Positions 1-12,126 are shown, numbered from the stretch's first letter. The stretch is 64,000 nt of DNA from Trochalopteron elliotii (GCA_024734555.1 JANPWX010000154.1:46525-110524), one strand, 5' to 3'. Notes: generated by a model not told the origin, from the sequence alone. A program made the numbers and translations.

Positions 1-110
1 GGCTTGGAGCAGCCTGGGACAGTGGAAGGTGTCCCTGCCCATGGCAGGGGTGGCACTGGGTGAACTTTAAGGCCTTTTACATCCCGAAGCATCCTGGAAT
101 TCTGTGAAAT
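1..110 (+). mobile_element. CR1 fragment, 3' tail
   Basis: The fragment starts in the CR1 3' region (GGCTTGGAGCAGCCTGGGAC...) and runs to a degraded ATTCTGTG-type terminus. It is cut by the window edge. CR1 is the main avian LINE and ends in short ATTCTRTG repeats rather than poly(A). Confidence 0.85.
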
Positions 111-2200
111 CAGGGATATTTTTGCCAGGCATGGGATAAGCAAAGTGCCTTGATGGCCTCTGTAGTGACAGCTCCTGGAATTGGGATCCTGCTTTCCCCA
201 AATGCAGCTCAATAACCCTCCCTGGGATGGGCTGAGCCCCTCCTCCATGGTAACAGTTGCAGTTTATTTCCTCTAAGTGGCTTATCTTCATAACCTGATA
301 ATAATTGATATTCCAGGATGGGAAAGTAAGTGCAAAATGACAGGCAATGCCAAAAGATGAAGCTTGAAAATTTTGAGACCGTTATCATCTAGAGACTTTA
401 ACATACAGACTTGAATTTCCCTGAAATAGCAGAAGGGTGAAAAAATGAAATTATATTGGCATTCTATATCTATGTATATATATATATATATATATATATT
501 TGTTTGTTGATAACACTGCCTGAAAATCCTTTTCCATAAAAGATCAGAGTCTTTCTGTATATCCATGATTTTTCTAGGGTGGATTATTGAGGGCAGTACC
601 TCCCCTAGACCTGCTTTATCTTCTCAGTCAATGTAGTTTTTACTTCCTCGGTAGCAGCACAACCTTTTCATTCCCAATTCCACCCAGCCCTGAGAGTTAG
701 CACTCAAAAGTACATTTAAAAATACATTGACAGTTTAGCACTGCCACGTTCCCTGCAGCAGGAATTAAATCAAAAAATCAAAATCTGATTTTTCAATCCA
801 GTTGTGTGAAATCACCAATTTTTCTGCAGCATAACCTTATTCTATAAATCCAGGAAAAAGATTGACATTTTGTGTGTGGCTTTTGGGCTGTGAGAGAAAA
901 AGGCATTTCCCATGAGCTCCTTTTCCAACCACAGGGTGTAGTTTTTTGGTGGGATATGATTTATCTCAAGTGCATGACATAATTTCCATCTTATTAATAC
1001 AAATTATTCAAAATACTGTTCCCCTTTTTAGTTCTTCGCCTCTTCCTTAGAAAATCAAGTTCAGAATAAGCAGTATTTTATTACAAGACATTATTTTTGT
1101 TACTTTTTCTTTCTCTTCAAACTTTAGACTAAAAGGCTTCTAATTTTCAGTCCTTATTTCTCACCTAATCTTTATTTCATTTTAGGAGTTCTGTTGTGCA
1201 GCTTCAGCACCGCCTGAAGAAAACTTTTCCATATTTTCTTCTTGCAGATTTTTTTCAGCTTTTGTCACCTTATTCTTTCCCAATCACATCTCATAAAAGT
1301 TGTAGTTTCCAGCTTGGTATCTTTAATGGAAAGAAATTGATGTCAAAGATTTTGCAGAGCCAAATTCTTACCAACTTCCTTTTTTTAGGGCCTTTTTTTA
1401 GCTTTTTTTTTTTTTTTTTTTGAGGAAAGCTGGTGTACAAATTAATTACATTTATTGTTCTGTCTACTTTTGGTCAATAAAAACCTTTTCAGAATTCTTC
1501 TGACAAAATATTAGGGATAGGATCTGGAAATTCTGGAAGACTGAGACATTAAGTTTTTGCATAAATATGAATAAATCTATTTGAGCATAAGCACTGCCAC
1601 AGAAACACCTACAGCACATGGAGTGATGAGTTGGAACTACAGGATTTTGTTTTATTGCTTTCACTGAGAATTCTTAAAGGTTCTGTAATAAAATTGTTTA
1701 AAATGACCAGAATTTTTACTTTTATAACTTTTTAAAGTTATAAAACACATCAATAATGAATATATGAATAATCTGAGAAAGCCATTGCCTTGTTTTCTGG
1801 GTGGGAGTGTTAAGAGCTATTCAGATGTAGGATGTTCAAAAAGCCAGCCCTTAGTCTTTAATTGCAGCACTGAATCCTAAATCACCTCTTTTTTTCATTT
1901 TCACTTTTTGTTTAGTTGGTTTTTCTTAATGTTCTTTTTTTTTTTTTGGTGGCTGTTTCTCATGATTCAGTTATTTCAGTGAGCAGAGACTTTATCCCAT
2001 TAAACCCAGGCCAATTTTGGCCAATCCATTGCATTGTCGAAACTGTGTTTGCTTCATTTCCTGGCATTTCAGAGCAGGAGACATTTTAATGTCAACGCTG
2101 CCATCTTCCTCTGGCTCCCTTTTTGAAAGGACTAAATGGGCATCACTTTTGTTAAGGGGGAAAAAAAAGTGTTAAAACCCTTTTTTTCTCCTTTCATCTC
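111..2200. other. Intronic sequence, nothing recognised apart from simple repeats
   Basis: AT-rich intronic DNA with T-tracts at about 1402-1421 and 1936-1948. I see no exon, RNA gene or transposon that I can name. Confidence 0.6.
475..499. repeat. (TA)n microsatellite
   Basis: About 12 uninterrupted TA units. Likely length-polymorphic. Confidence 0.95.
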
Positions 2201-2650
2201 TAAGTAGGTCGGTTTGCGGCGGAAGGCAGAAAATAGCGGAAAGTATTAGTTTGGATTTTCCATCTTCTCCTGAAGTATCTCCAGGATGGTGCTTGCGTGC
2301 TGATTGCAGGATTATATCACAAAAGCAGACCCGAGTGCAAGTTTTGAGTTGTGTGAGGGCTCAGCAAAATTTTGTGGTGGCACAAATCCCTCCCTGCCTC
2401 GAGAGGAACTCGCCCGCCCGGAATCGCTCCTGGGATTTGTTTATGCCAAGGAGGCATTTTAATGAGCAGTGTTGCCAAAAAAACAGAGAGGTGAGGTATG
2501 ATCCTCGGTCATAAAATCCCATTTTTGCCAGAGTTTTTTGGCCTGAGGAGGTGAATTCCATTCCTTTCCCGAATTTAGGGCGGCGGAGCTCCAGCGGAAT
2601 CCCGGCGGGTCGGAATCGCCGCGCGCCAGGCGCCGGGCACGGGTGGTGAG
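2200..2650. promoter_or_regulatory. CpG-bearing patch in the intron
   Basis: This stretch is richer in CG than the surrounding AT-rich intron, most strongly at 2578-2645, where CG dinucleotides cluster (CGGCGG, CCCGGCGGGTCGG, CGCCGCGCGCC). It is shorter than a typical promoter CpG island. It could be an intronic regulatory patch or a decayed GC-rich insertion. No known repeat was recognised. Confidence 0.35.
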
Positions 2651-3325
2651 GAGTTTGTGGGAATGACACTCAGCTCACCTGGTTCTCCTCAATTTATCCC
2701 GTGCCAGGTCTTGGCAAGGGACAAATGAAGCGGGACCTTCCATCCCCTAAGAGTCACTCCAGGATCTGAGAATCTGGGAATGTTCTGTGGCACTCAGTTG
2801 GCTTTTAGCGACGAGTTTTATGGTGTGGATTCTTTAATGAGGAGTGAGGGGCATGGATTTCACTTTCCAAACTTGGAGGAGTAGAAAAAATAACAGAAAG
2901 TAAGTTTTTAATACAGGTCTCTGCAGGGTTTTGTGCTTTTTTGTCATGATTCCTGCTGAATCCATGTGCTTTGGTGACGCCATTGCACGCTTTTTAACCT
3001 GCTTCTGTCATATTTTACAAGCAAAAAATTCTCAACCTACACAAGGAGAAGGGTTTGCTTTTGGTTCTCCCAATTAAATTTCAACTTCAATGACAGTAAA
3101 CAAGTTTGTCTTTTATTTTGGTATCCTTTTCATCTTGAAATGGATGATTTTGTTTCATAAAGCTTAACACCATCTACTTTCAGATGTTATGGTGCCACTG
3201 CCTTCTCATAATGCTGAGAGAATTTGTGTGAACGATTTCTGTCTTCTCTTGGTCCCATTTTTCTTTTATTCTCTGTCTTCACTGATGAACCAAGACTCTG
3301 GTTTTGACCTTTGAGAATTCTGATT

Positions 3326-3905
3326 TTGCTGCCTGTGGAACAAAAGATACCCTGATGATATTTTACTTCTTCAGAGGTTTCTTTGCTTAATTTGTGGTGA
3401 TTTAGATACAAGATTTTATTAAAAATTCTGAAAATTGAGTGTCTGGATCATGGCCCACAGACTGAACGTGCATTTGACGTCCCTGGCATTTGTGACACTC
3501 AACTCATGGGTGTGTAAAAAGTGCCACATTCCCAGGTGGTAACTTGAACATTCATTTCTTTTTGGGAGTACAGGCAAACATAATTGAGTGTTGTGTCACT
3601 GTAACAGGTAGTAAGTAAGTTTTGTGTGTAAATATATGCTCAGAGGAGAGTCCACTGTCCTCTTTTTGCAATGTCGTGGAAACCGACAATTTTTATTTCC
3701 ATTCATACAAGCTTAATTTTATTTTGGGGGGATTTTTAAGAGGTTTTAAGTGCAGAAGCTGTGTGCAGGTGCCTCCAAAAAGATGTGCTGAGTCTCTTCT
3801 CCTTGCCCTTTTAATGAACAATCTCATTGTCAGCCCTCAGCATCTCCCCGTGCGCCTTTTGGTGACGTGGCTGAGAATTTGAATGCACCCCGGTTCTCAT
3901 TTGGC
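3326..3905. repeat. Tandem duplication, copy 1 (~580 bp)
   Basis: It matches 3914-4505 in the same orientation. The first ~270 bp (from TTGCTGCCTGTGGAAC) and the last ~120 bp are nearly identical. The middle (about 3675-3770) has diverged by substitutions and short indels. Each copy ends with TGACGTGG (3863-3870), a CRE/ATF-type core. Neither copy resembles CR1 or an LTR. Confidence 0.9.
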
Positions 3906-3913
3906 TGTTGATG

Positions 3914-4505
3914 TTGCTGCCTGTGGAACAAAAGATACCCTGATGATATTTTACTTCTTCAGAGATTTCTTTGCTTAATTTGTGGTGATTTAAATACAAG
4001 ATTCGATTAAAAATTCTGAAAATTGAGTGTCTGGATCATGGCCCACAGACTGAACGTGCATTTGACGTCCCTGGCATTTGTGACACTCAACTCATGTGTG
4101 TGTAAAAAGTGCCACATTCTCAGGTGGTAACTTGAACATTCATTTCTTTTTGGGAGTACAGGCAAACATAATTGAGTGTTGTGTCACTGTAACAGGTAGT
4201 AAGTAAGCTTTGTGTGTAAATACTTGCTCAGAGGAGAGTCCACTGTCCTCTTTTTGCAATGTCGTGGAAACTGTGACGGTTTCTATTGACATTAATACAA
4301 GTTTAATTTTGTTTTTTGGGGATTTTTAAGAGCTTCTAAATGCTCTCAAATGTTGAAGCTGTGTGCAGGTGCCTCGAAAAAGATGTGCTGAGTCTCTTCT
4401 CCTTGCCCTTTTAATGAACCATCTCATTGTCAGCCCTCAGCATCTCCCCGTGCGCCTTTTGGTGACGTGGCTGAGAATTTTAATGCACCCCGGTTCTCAT
4501 TCGGC
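3914..4505. repeat. Tandem duplication, copy 2 (~592 bp)
   Basis: Second copy of the preceding block. The offset is 588 bp at the left end and 600 bp at the right end, so about 12 bp of net insertion accumulated, visible as a CTCTCAAATG-like insert near 4340. The TGACGTGG core recurs at 4463-4470. Its right end runs directly into the GC-richer candidate regulatory block. Confidence 0.9.
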
Positions 4506-5070
4506 ACGGCCTCTGTGCTCCTCACGGGAGGGCCTTTAGAAATGGGATTAACTTCCAGAGGAATGCATTAGCCATGCCCCCAGAAGTGGGCAAAGCTCTA
4601 ACCAGCCTGATAGATTGCTCCACGCTCCAAATCCTCCTAAGCACCCCCCTCCCAGCCCTTATTGACAGCTCCCCATTGAGCGCCCGGCGGCATTAGCGTG
4701 TTCAGGAGCTGGGGCTGTTTTGTAGGAGCCCTGGGCTGATCTCATATTCGCTTTCTGAAATTAATTCGACACTGCTTTACATGTTAATCCGCAGAGGATT
4801 GATTCGGGGGAGGTCAGAGCGGTGCAGCCTCAGAAAAATGGGAGAAAAGCTCCACTTAAAGCAGCTCATTTCAGTTCCCAGCCGTGGGCAGAGCTGCCTT
4901 TTCTTTGTGGCGCTCGGCCAGCTGGAGGGGGACTCGGTGCTCTGACAGAATACATCAAATGGTGGCGTTTGATGGGATCTGCAAGGAAGTTGAGCTAATT
5001 AAATTTACCTTCATTAACCAATGGCAGCTTGCAAATGGCCCGACTCCGCTTTGAGAACCTGCAGGGTGGC
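4506..5070. promoter_or_regulatory. Candidate conserved non-coding element (enhancer-like)
   Basis: About 560 bp of balanced-composition, repeat-free sequence with no long ORF sits inside a decayed, transposon-rich intron. It holds dense homeodomain and other cores: GGGATTAA (4550s), TTAATCC and GGATTGA (4780s-4800s), TAATTAAATTTA, and CCAAT followed by TTGCAAAT (an octamer-like core) near 5020-5037. Texture and motif density suggest selective constraint. Conservation cannot be measured from one sequence, so this is inference. HLCS itself or the nearby developmental gene SIM2 could be the target. Confidence 0.45.
4953..4974. promoter_or_regulatory. Inverted pair CATCAAA / TTTGATG, 8-bp spacer
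   Basis: A perfect 7-bp inverted repeat at 4953-4959 and 4968-4974 inside the candidate conserved element. The half-site ATCAAA resembles a TCF/LEF core. The factor is inferred from the motif only. Confidence 0.4.
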
Positions 5071-5091
5071 AAAAAAAAAAAAAAAAAAAAA
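5071..5091. repeat. (A)21 tract
   Basis: Uninterrupted A run at the right edge of the candidate regulatory block. Confidence 0.95.
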
Positions 5092-6110
5092 TCCTGCCTC
5101 TCTTTAAAGCACCGACAGAACTGAGCAGTGAGAGTGGTCAGGAACACATTTAATTTCTTTTCTTTCTCTCACTTGTGGAGTTTTCAGCGTTGCTAAAACA
5201 AAATAAATACCCTCGGGAAAAAAAAACCAACCTGCCGTCGTGGGATGTGCTGGTGTTGGACCATTATGGATAAATCGTATGTTTTATTTGGATCTGCACA
5301 AAAGGGCCAGAGACTTCAGTGGGGAAATGTTATAGCAAGAGCAGGATAAGGACATCTAATAAAAAAAAAGTACTGCAGATATTGAGAAAGTGTCACTGAG
5401 TTGCAGCTGCACCTTGCTGAAATGATTCTTGTAATTTGAAAGCAAACCTCTGATGGTTTGGTCATAGCTTTTGGTATTTAACAGCATGGTGGATTTGTAG
5501 GGTTTCAAAAAGTCAAGCACAAAAATGGAAATGTTTTACTGTGTGAATTAACTTAAAATATATACTGTCTACTTTATAGTAAAATGCAAGAGAAATTTTA
5601 ATTATAATCCACTTTTTACTTGTAGATTCATTAAACCACCACAATTAAAAATATCAGGAAATTAAACATTTTACAGCTATTCACCTTTTCTGTTTTAACT
5701 TTCATGGGTACAATATGCATATAACGATTTTACAACAATAAGAAATTTGGATTCACATTTGGATTGCGAGAGTTCAAACTCTTTCAGGTAGAATTTGTCC
5801 CCCAAAGCCTGTAAATGTCTAAATTTGACTGCACTGCTCCCTGAAAGAGTAGTGAAGTCTTTTATGGAGTTCAGATGTGCTCTAATTTTGGAGGTTTTCC
5901 TTTCAGGAAACTTGCCTTATGTAGATAGAACCTTATGAATCCAACTCTGTATATATAATCTATAATTCGAATATTTAATTTGAATGTAGGTGTTGGAGCT
6001 GTCAGGAATGAATGCAGTGTCCATATTCACCTGATAATATTTGGTCTGAATCTAATAATAGCTTAATATAAAGAGAAAAAAAGAAATTCATATTTAAAAT
6101 TATTTCAGTC
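5092..6110. other. AT-rich intronic sequence, nothing recognised
   Basis: No exon, transposon or RNA gene recognised. A/T tracts are common. Confidence 0.6.
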
Positions 6111-6112
6111 TT

Positions 6113-6293
6113 TTGTGGCTCTGCTCCCAGGGAACAGGAGGAGAGGGAAGGGGCTCAGGCTGGGCCAGGGGAGGCTCAGCTTGGACAGCAGCAGCAATTT
6201 CCCCATGGAAAGGGTGCTCAGGCCTTGGCAGGGGCTGCCCAGGGAGCTTTGGAGTGCCCATCACTGGAGGTGGCCAAAGAAGGGCTGGATTTT
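6113..6293 (+). mobile_element. CR1 fragment, left half split by an LTR
   Basis: A CR1 3'-region segment ends at GGGCTGGAT and resumes after the LTR-like insert at about 6864 with TGGCACTCAGAGCTCTGGG. Joining the two edges restores the expected CR1 order seen in other copies in this window. Confidence 0.85.
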
Positions 6294-6863
6294 GTTGGGT
6301 TTTGTTTTATTTTCTTTTCTTCATGTCAGAGCTGGGATTAACACACGGAGTCGCAGTTTCATGTTTGGACTCAGTGTTTATTTATTCTTATCTTTATTAG
6401 TCTCACAAGTCGTGAGCTGTAACAAACAAGGTAGAAAATGGAGGTGTCTCTGACTCCTTCCAAGGCCTTTTAAGCACTGTTTACCCAATAAGAAGATGAC
6501 ACCTGCATTATTTATACCTTTAACCCAATAATTGACCACCCAAGGCCTGCAATGGGGGCCTTTTTCACCCAATTAGAAAAAAACACCCAAAACTAAGAAG
6601 AAAAAGGTGAAGAAGGACTTAGACAATGCCCCAAATCCTCCATATTGCCCCATATATATTACTATATACTAAAACCTTGAAATCTAAGTTTTCCACCCTG
6701 TGAGATCACACACTTTATTCAAACTCCACACCCACAATCCCAGTGCCATCACTCAATTTTGGAAGCCTCTTCCACGGCCTCAGGTCAAAAGTGGTGCTTG
6801 CTTGAGAGTCAGTGCCTTTTAGAACAGAAAACCTGAAATTTTCAGCCTGCAGGGTCCCAACAG
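6294..6863 (-). mobile_element. Solo LTR, family B, copy 1, inserted in CR1
   Basis: The core at 6324-6862 starts TGTCAGAGCTGGG and ends GGTCCCAACA on the + strand, so it has TG...CA ends. It also matches the 25188 and 37309 copies. The element reads on the - strand, where TTTATT near 6379 becomes an AATAAA signal. There is no gag or pol between LTRs, so it is solitary. About 30 bp of T-rich sequence separates it from the CR1 on the left. It is a retroviral-type LTR by structure; the exact family is unknown. Confidence 0.75.
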
Positions 6864-6975
6864 AGCGTGGCACTCAGAGCTCTGGGCTGGGGACAAGGTG
6901 GGCATTGGGCACAACTTGGATTCCATGGGCTGGGAGGGATTTTCCAATCTTGATGCTTTTGTCACTGAGCCTCAA
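6864..6975 (+). mobile_element. CR1 fragment, right half
   Basis: Continuation of the CR1 begun at 6113 (TGGCACTCAGAGCTCTGGGCTGGGG...). It ends around a degraded tail near 6975. Confidence 0.8.
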
Positions 6976-7396
6976 GAAAACCAAACTGTCTTGAAGAGAA
7001 ATTATGAATAGTTTAGAGAAGTAATTTATAAGATTGTGACAGTTCAGAGCTGTCATGATCTGTGTATTTAAGTCACTTACAGCAGACAAAAAAGGCAGAA
7101 TCTCTCATTAGAACATCTATTCCTGAACTTCTCAACCCCCTGAACTTCTTGGCTCCCTTGATCCTGTTTCCCTCCCTGTTTCTGGGGCATGGCTCCTGGC
7201 ACTCTGCAATTTTAGGGTTGTAAATGTTGTTTTGTGTTGGCTCTTGAGCAGCTTTTTCTCCCCTCTCGATTCGTTGTCTTCAGCCCTTTTTTGTTTTGCA
7301 ACTTAAAGTCTCTTTAGATGTATACATAACTGAATAAAACAATTACACTTTTTATAATAATGGTAAGTTATCATCAGAAAAAAGTGCTTTTTTTTG
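6976..7396. other. Intronic sequence, nothing recognised
   Basis: No feature recognised. Confidence 0.6.
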
Positions 7397-7490
7397 GAGC
7401 AGCCTGGGACAGTAGAAAGCATCCCTGCCCATGGAACTGGATGAGCTTTAATGCCCCTTCCAACCCAGCCCATTTTGGGATTCTGGGACT
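7397..7490 (+). mobile_element. CR1 fragment, 3' tail
   Basis: GGAGCAGCCTGGGACAGT... through CCAACCCAGCCCATTTTGGGATTCTGGGA, a 5'-truncated CR1 tail. Confidence 0.85.
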
Positions 7491-9479
7491 GCCAGTGTGA
7501 GAGGAGCCAGCTTCAAAGGAGACAAGAGGGATTTATAATGAGCATTGTGTGCACATAAAGTTTACCTTTTCCGATGACAGAGTCTATAAAGACATAAAAG
7601 TTGCTCCTTAAATGCAATAAAATCGCTGCACGGATGAGTTCATGGGAAAGAAATCCACCAAGGGTTGGTAGATGGAAAGACACTGCCTTTGATGTAGGCA
7701 GGAATTAAAATTTCTGCCTTCAGAAGGAACAAGCCTTTCACCAGTGAGACCAGATCCTTAACCACAATGTTGCCACTGGGCAACAAGATTTAACAGGGAA
7801 ATTTCCCCTCAGAGGTTTTTTTTTTTTGGTGGTTTTTTCACAGCAGATTATTGAAGAAAAATAAAATCTTCCTGAATTTTAGAGAGAGAATTTTGACACC
7901 CAGGGATCCACACTGAGTTTGCTCACTGGCCATGAAGAGCTGCTGATTGTGCATTGGTTTTGTCACCGTCCCTTCTGGTAGAATTTAATTGATTTAACTG
8001 AGGCTGTAATTATTATTTAAGTGGCATTCTGACAGCAAAATACGGTGTATGAGCCAAGTGCAGCAGCATGCTTCAGCACAGGCTATGATTTGGAGTGCCA
8101 CAGTTTCATCTGGAATGGTTTTTTGGAATAAAAAGGCACTTTGCAAACCTCTCTGTGAGCTCTGGGTTGTATTTTTGACGTCTGCCACTCTGGCCCGGGC
8201 CTGAATTTCTCCTTTCTCAATTCCCCCCCTCTTACATTTGTGCAGAAATCTTGTTTTAAGGCTGTTCCTTCTTTTAACACTCCCAACTTGTGGAATATCC
8301 CTTCTTGCAGCCTGGACCCAGCTGTTTCCCATCTCAGAAGGAATGACTGGCTTGTGTGGGGAGGCTGGAATCTCCTCCTGCCCAAAACTAACAGATGGCT
8401 CAAAGATACCTTTAGCTGAGGCTTTGAGCACTTAGCAGTCGGTGATTTGGGGGAAAAAAGGGTGTGTTTGAGGAAATTTGAAGCCTACTGTGCCACATAA
8501 TTATGCTCCAAACTGAAGGTCTGACATTCAGGGTGCAGCTTTTCCTTCCCACTTTTCTCCCATCCAGAAGTGGAGGAGTCACAACAAGTGCAATTTCCTA
8601 AAAGTGGTGGAAAGTGGGAAGGGGTGTAAATGGAAGTTCCTTGTTAAAAAGGTGATTTGTGTGCAGTCTTAAACTGCAGTTAGTTATAATTACTGTATTC
8701 TATAAGCTGAGGAGGTTTATGGAGAAACCAAGGTGAAAATATTCCATGCTATGGAGTTCAGTTTGGGGTAGAAATGGGAGAGAGAGCAGCTTCTTAACCC
8801 AGAGGAAAACCTTGTACTGAAAGGTGAATACTGTCATTAATGTGGATACTCTCTAAATTTGCTGACCCCTGAGAGAGCCATCCTTAATCTTAGTTTAGGT
8901 TGAATGTTGGGTTGCTTTCCAGAAGTAAAAATCATCTTGGAATGAAAAAAAAAATGGATAATAATTAAGCAAGGATGTATATTATGAACTTCTCAGTGGC
9001 ATAAAACATGTGCAATTTACATTTCTTGTCCATGTGCCCAAGTATTTGTTTCTGGTGGTATTTGCCATGTAGTGAAATATGTGTAAAGATATCCTTCCTT
9101 GGGCACTTCATGAAAAATTTCTTTTATGTTCAGATTTTCACTTCTTTTTAAAGTAAGCAAATACCTTTTGCCCTCTCTCAGATTTTTCTAACAGAGCAAC
9201 CTTGAAGTTAAGCCTTCATCCAAGATGTAACCAAAGGCAGGAGGTGGGAGGGGAGAGAAATACAAGGCCTGAATTGTTTTAAAAATGCATTTTTTTAACC
9301 GAGGGAAATGATTGTTTCCATTCATCACAGCCTTTCCACATTTTTTTGTCATATCTGATTGATAGTGTCTAGAACAGAAGGCTGCACTGGCGCACTTTGC
9401 ATAGGTAATTATTTCTGTATGTGGCTATTTCTAATTGCTGCTTAATTAGAAATGGAGGAACAGGGAGTAGGGAAGTGAT
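7491..9479. other. Intronic sequence, nothing recognised
   Basis: About 2 kb without a transposon or exon that I can name. Overlapping ORFs at 7994-8435 on both strands have no recognisable domain and look like chance frames. Confidence 0.6.
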
Positions 9480-9812
9480 TATCAGGAGCAGGGCAGGGAT
9501 TGTCCCTCTGTGCTCCAGGGCTGTGTCCACTTGTGGCTCCTGCAGGAGAGCCCTGGAGGGGCTGGAGCGTGTCCAGGACAGGGAAGGGAGCTGGGGAAGG
9601 GGCTGGAGAGCCAAGACTTCCTATGAGGAGGAATTTCCCCATGGAAAGGGTGCTCAGGCCTTGGCAGGGGCTGCCCAGGGAGCTCTGGAGTGCCCATCCC
9701 TGGAGGTGTCACCTGGAGGTGGCACTCAGTGCTCTGGGCTGGGGACAAGGTGGGAGTTGGGACTCCCTGGGCTTGGAGGGCTTTCCCACCCTCAGGGACT
9801 CTGTGATAAGAG
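9480..9812 (+). mobile_element. CR1 fragment (~330 bp)
   Basis: CR1 3' region from AGGGCTGTGTCCACTTGTGG to the tail GGGACTCTGTGAT. It produces several spurious ORFs on both strands. Confidence 0.85.
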
Positions 9813-11304
9813 CCAAAACCAATCTATCAGTCATTATTCTGTGATCTGCTCTCACTTCAGGTCTTAACAGCCAAGTTCAGACAGGTGCTGCCATTGCTCT
9901 TCCAGGGGAGCTTCATGCCAGGTCTTCAGGGAGCCCCTCTCCACGTGGGACCATGGTGGTCACCTGCAGGAGTGGCAGCAGAGGTGACAGGAATCCCTCA
10001 CCAGTGCTGGACACTGCAGTATTAACACTGAGGGGGAGTGGGTTGTATTTTATTTGTGTTTTATAGGGTAGCCAGTGCTGTTTGTACACGTGCAACGTTC
10101 CTTTTGAATATTACAAAGCTGCACTGCCGAACACATCCCAAAGATTTAGAGAGAAAATATCAAATCAGTTCTAACAACCTGCTTTTTTTTTTTCTCTCCA
10201 CAAAACCAGCTTCACCTTTTGTTGTGAAATTTTCTTTCAGGAGGAGCCTGATAGCNNNNNNNNNNGAAAAAAAATGTCAAAAATAATTAAAACTTCGAGG
10301 CATAAATATATCTTAGAGCTCTGCACAGAGATAAATTCCCTGTTCAATTCTCTCTGCAATTTCCCAGGCTGGAGGGAGATTTGAGTGTTTTCTTTTTTTT
10401 TTTTTTGCAGTGGCTGCACATGTTTTTTTCATCAGCACATTGGGGCTGGGTTGTGTGTCTTGGAATGCACTTGAAATATCTTGGGTGGCTGCAGATGGCC
10501 TCGGTCTCGTTTGCGTCACTGCAAGGAGAAAAAGTCAAAATAATTCTTTGAAATTTGGTTTTGATGAGTGTCGGGTTTTAAAAAGGAGAAAGTACCGTAG
10601 AAGTTCCCTGCTTGGATTTTTGGATTTTTGGATTTTTTTCAGCTTGAAGGAAATTATTGAATATTTAATTACCAATTCCCATTTAAGGGTAGGAAGGCAC
10701 AACAAAGCCAATCTTTTTTTTGTGCCTGTATATTATTAAATGTATATTTAGCTTAAGGTGTTTTGCTGGAATCAATCTTGGATGTGAAGTGTGGATGTGC
10801 TGTGGGCCTCATCTCCAGGAATCCAAGAACTTTCAAAAACTTCCTGTGTCCCTTTCCTTGGATTCTGGACGTAAAAAATGCTGCCATTTTATGCCAGTGT
10901 TTCATGACCAGTGAAATATTAGTTGGCCAAGGGTGAAAAATGAAATTTTTGCTGTCAGAGGCCTAGAACAGAAGCCTAGAACGTGGGCCTAGACATTGTA
11001 ATTTCTGATTTTATTCCAACAGCACTTTCCATGTGGAGCAGGAGATGAGTTTGTGGATAGGCACTTGATGCCTGTGGTTGTGGGAGAATGAGAGGTTTGC
11101 CATAAAACCTCTTCCTGTAATAATTTTGCAGTCATTTGCACATCCACTGCTTGGTTTGTTTCTCTGGCACCCCAGTGTTTCCTCCCCCTGAGTGTGGGAT
11201 AAACGTGGTTGGTACAACTCAGATCATCCTTCTGTCTTCCCAGATTTTGAGAAATCTTTGTTGCTGATCCGTGTCATTTGTGGGATTAGAAATAATAATA
11301 ATAA
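9813..11304. other. Intronic sequence, nothing recognised (contains a small gap)
   Basis: No exon or named transposon. It includes the 10-N gap and T-rich tracts near 10390-10405. Confidence 0.6.
10256..10265. other. Assembly gap, 10 N
   Basis: Run of N. The true length is not known from this sequence. Confidence 1.
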
Positions 11305-11640
11305 TTCCAGGACCTAAAGGGGCTCCAAGAAAGCTGGAGAGAGACAATTCCCAGGGGCTGCAGGGACAGGACACAGGGAATGGCTTCAAACTGAGAAATG
11401 ACAAGTTTAGGTGGGATGTTGGGAAAAAATCCTTCCCTGGGAAGATGAGGAGGGGCTGGGCTGGAATTCCCAGATTTGCTGTGGCTGCCCCTGGATCCCT
11501 GGCAGTGCCCAAGGCCAGGTTGGACACTGGGGCTTGGAGCAGCCTGGGACAGTGGAAGGTCTCCCTGCCCATGGCAGGGGTGGCCCTGGATGGGATTTAA
11601 GGTCCCTTCCAAGCCAACCCATTCCATAAATCCATGATTT
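11305..11640 (+). mobile_element. CR1 fragment (~335 bp)
   Basis: Runs from GACCTAAAGGGGCTCCAAG to CCATTCCATAAATCCATGA, including the CR1 block GGCTTGGAGCAGCCTGGGAC. Confidence 0.9.
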
Positions 11641-11963
11641 TTTCTGCTTTTATGGCATCATCCCTGTGTGGGTTTTGAGGTGCTTTGCCAGTAGTTATCA
11701 TTCAGCTTTCCAAGATCCCTTAGGAGCACCGGAGATAAAAAGTCATGAAAAGTTTCCTCACACAAACAGGGGTGAAGAAAACCTCCCAAATGATGGGGTT
11801 TGCTTGGGATCCTCCAAAGCCACACGGGAAAAATTGTGTATGGGAAGATCTCATTCAGTCAAAGGGCTGAACAGCAAAAAGTGACCTTTAAAATGAAATC
11901 AATTTTATCTAAGAGTAGTAGATTTGAACCAGAGGTTGAACCATTCCTTGCATGCAGTCTTGA

Positions 11964-12126
11964 ATCATAGAATTCCAGAATCATGGAATGGTTTGGGATG
12001 GAAGGGACCTTAAAGATGATCCCATTCCCACCCCTGCCGTGGGCAGGGACACCTTCCACTGTCCCAGGCTGCTCCAAGCCCCAATGTCCAACCTGGCCTT
12101 GGGCACTGCCAGGGATCCAGGGGCAG
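11964..12126 (-). mobile_element. CR1 fragment, 3' tail
   Basis: Reverse-oriented CR1. It begins with the terminal AATCATAGAATTCCAGAATCATGG and extends to GCCAGGGATCCAGGGGCAG. Confidence 0.9.
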
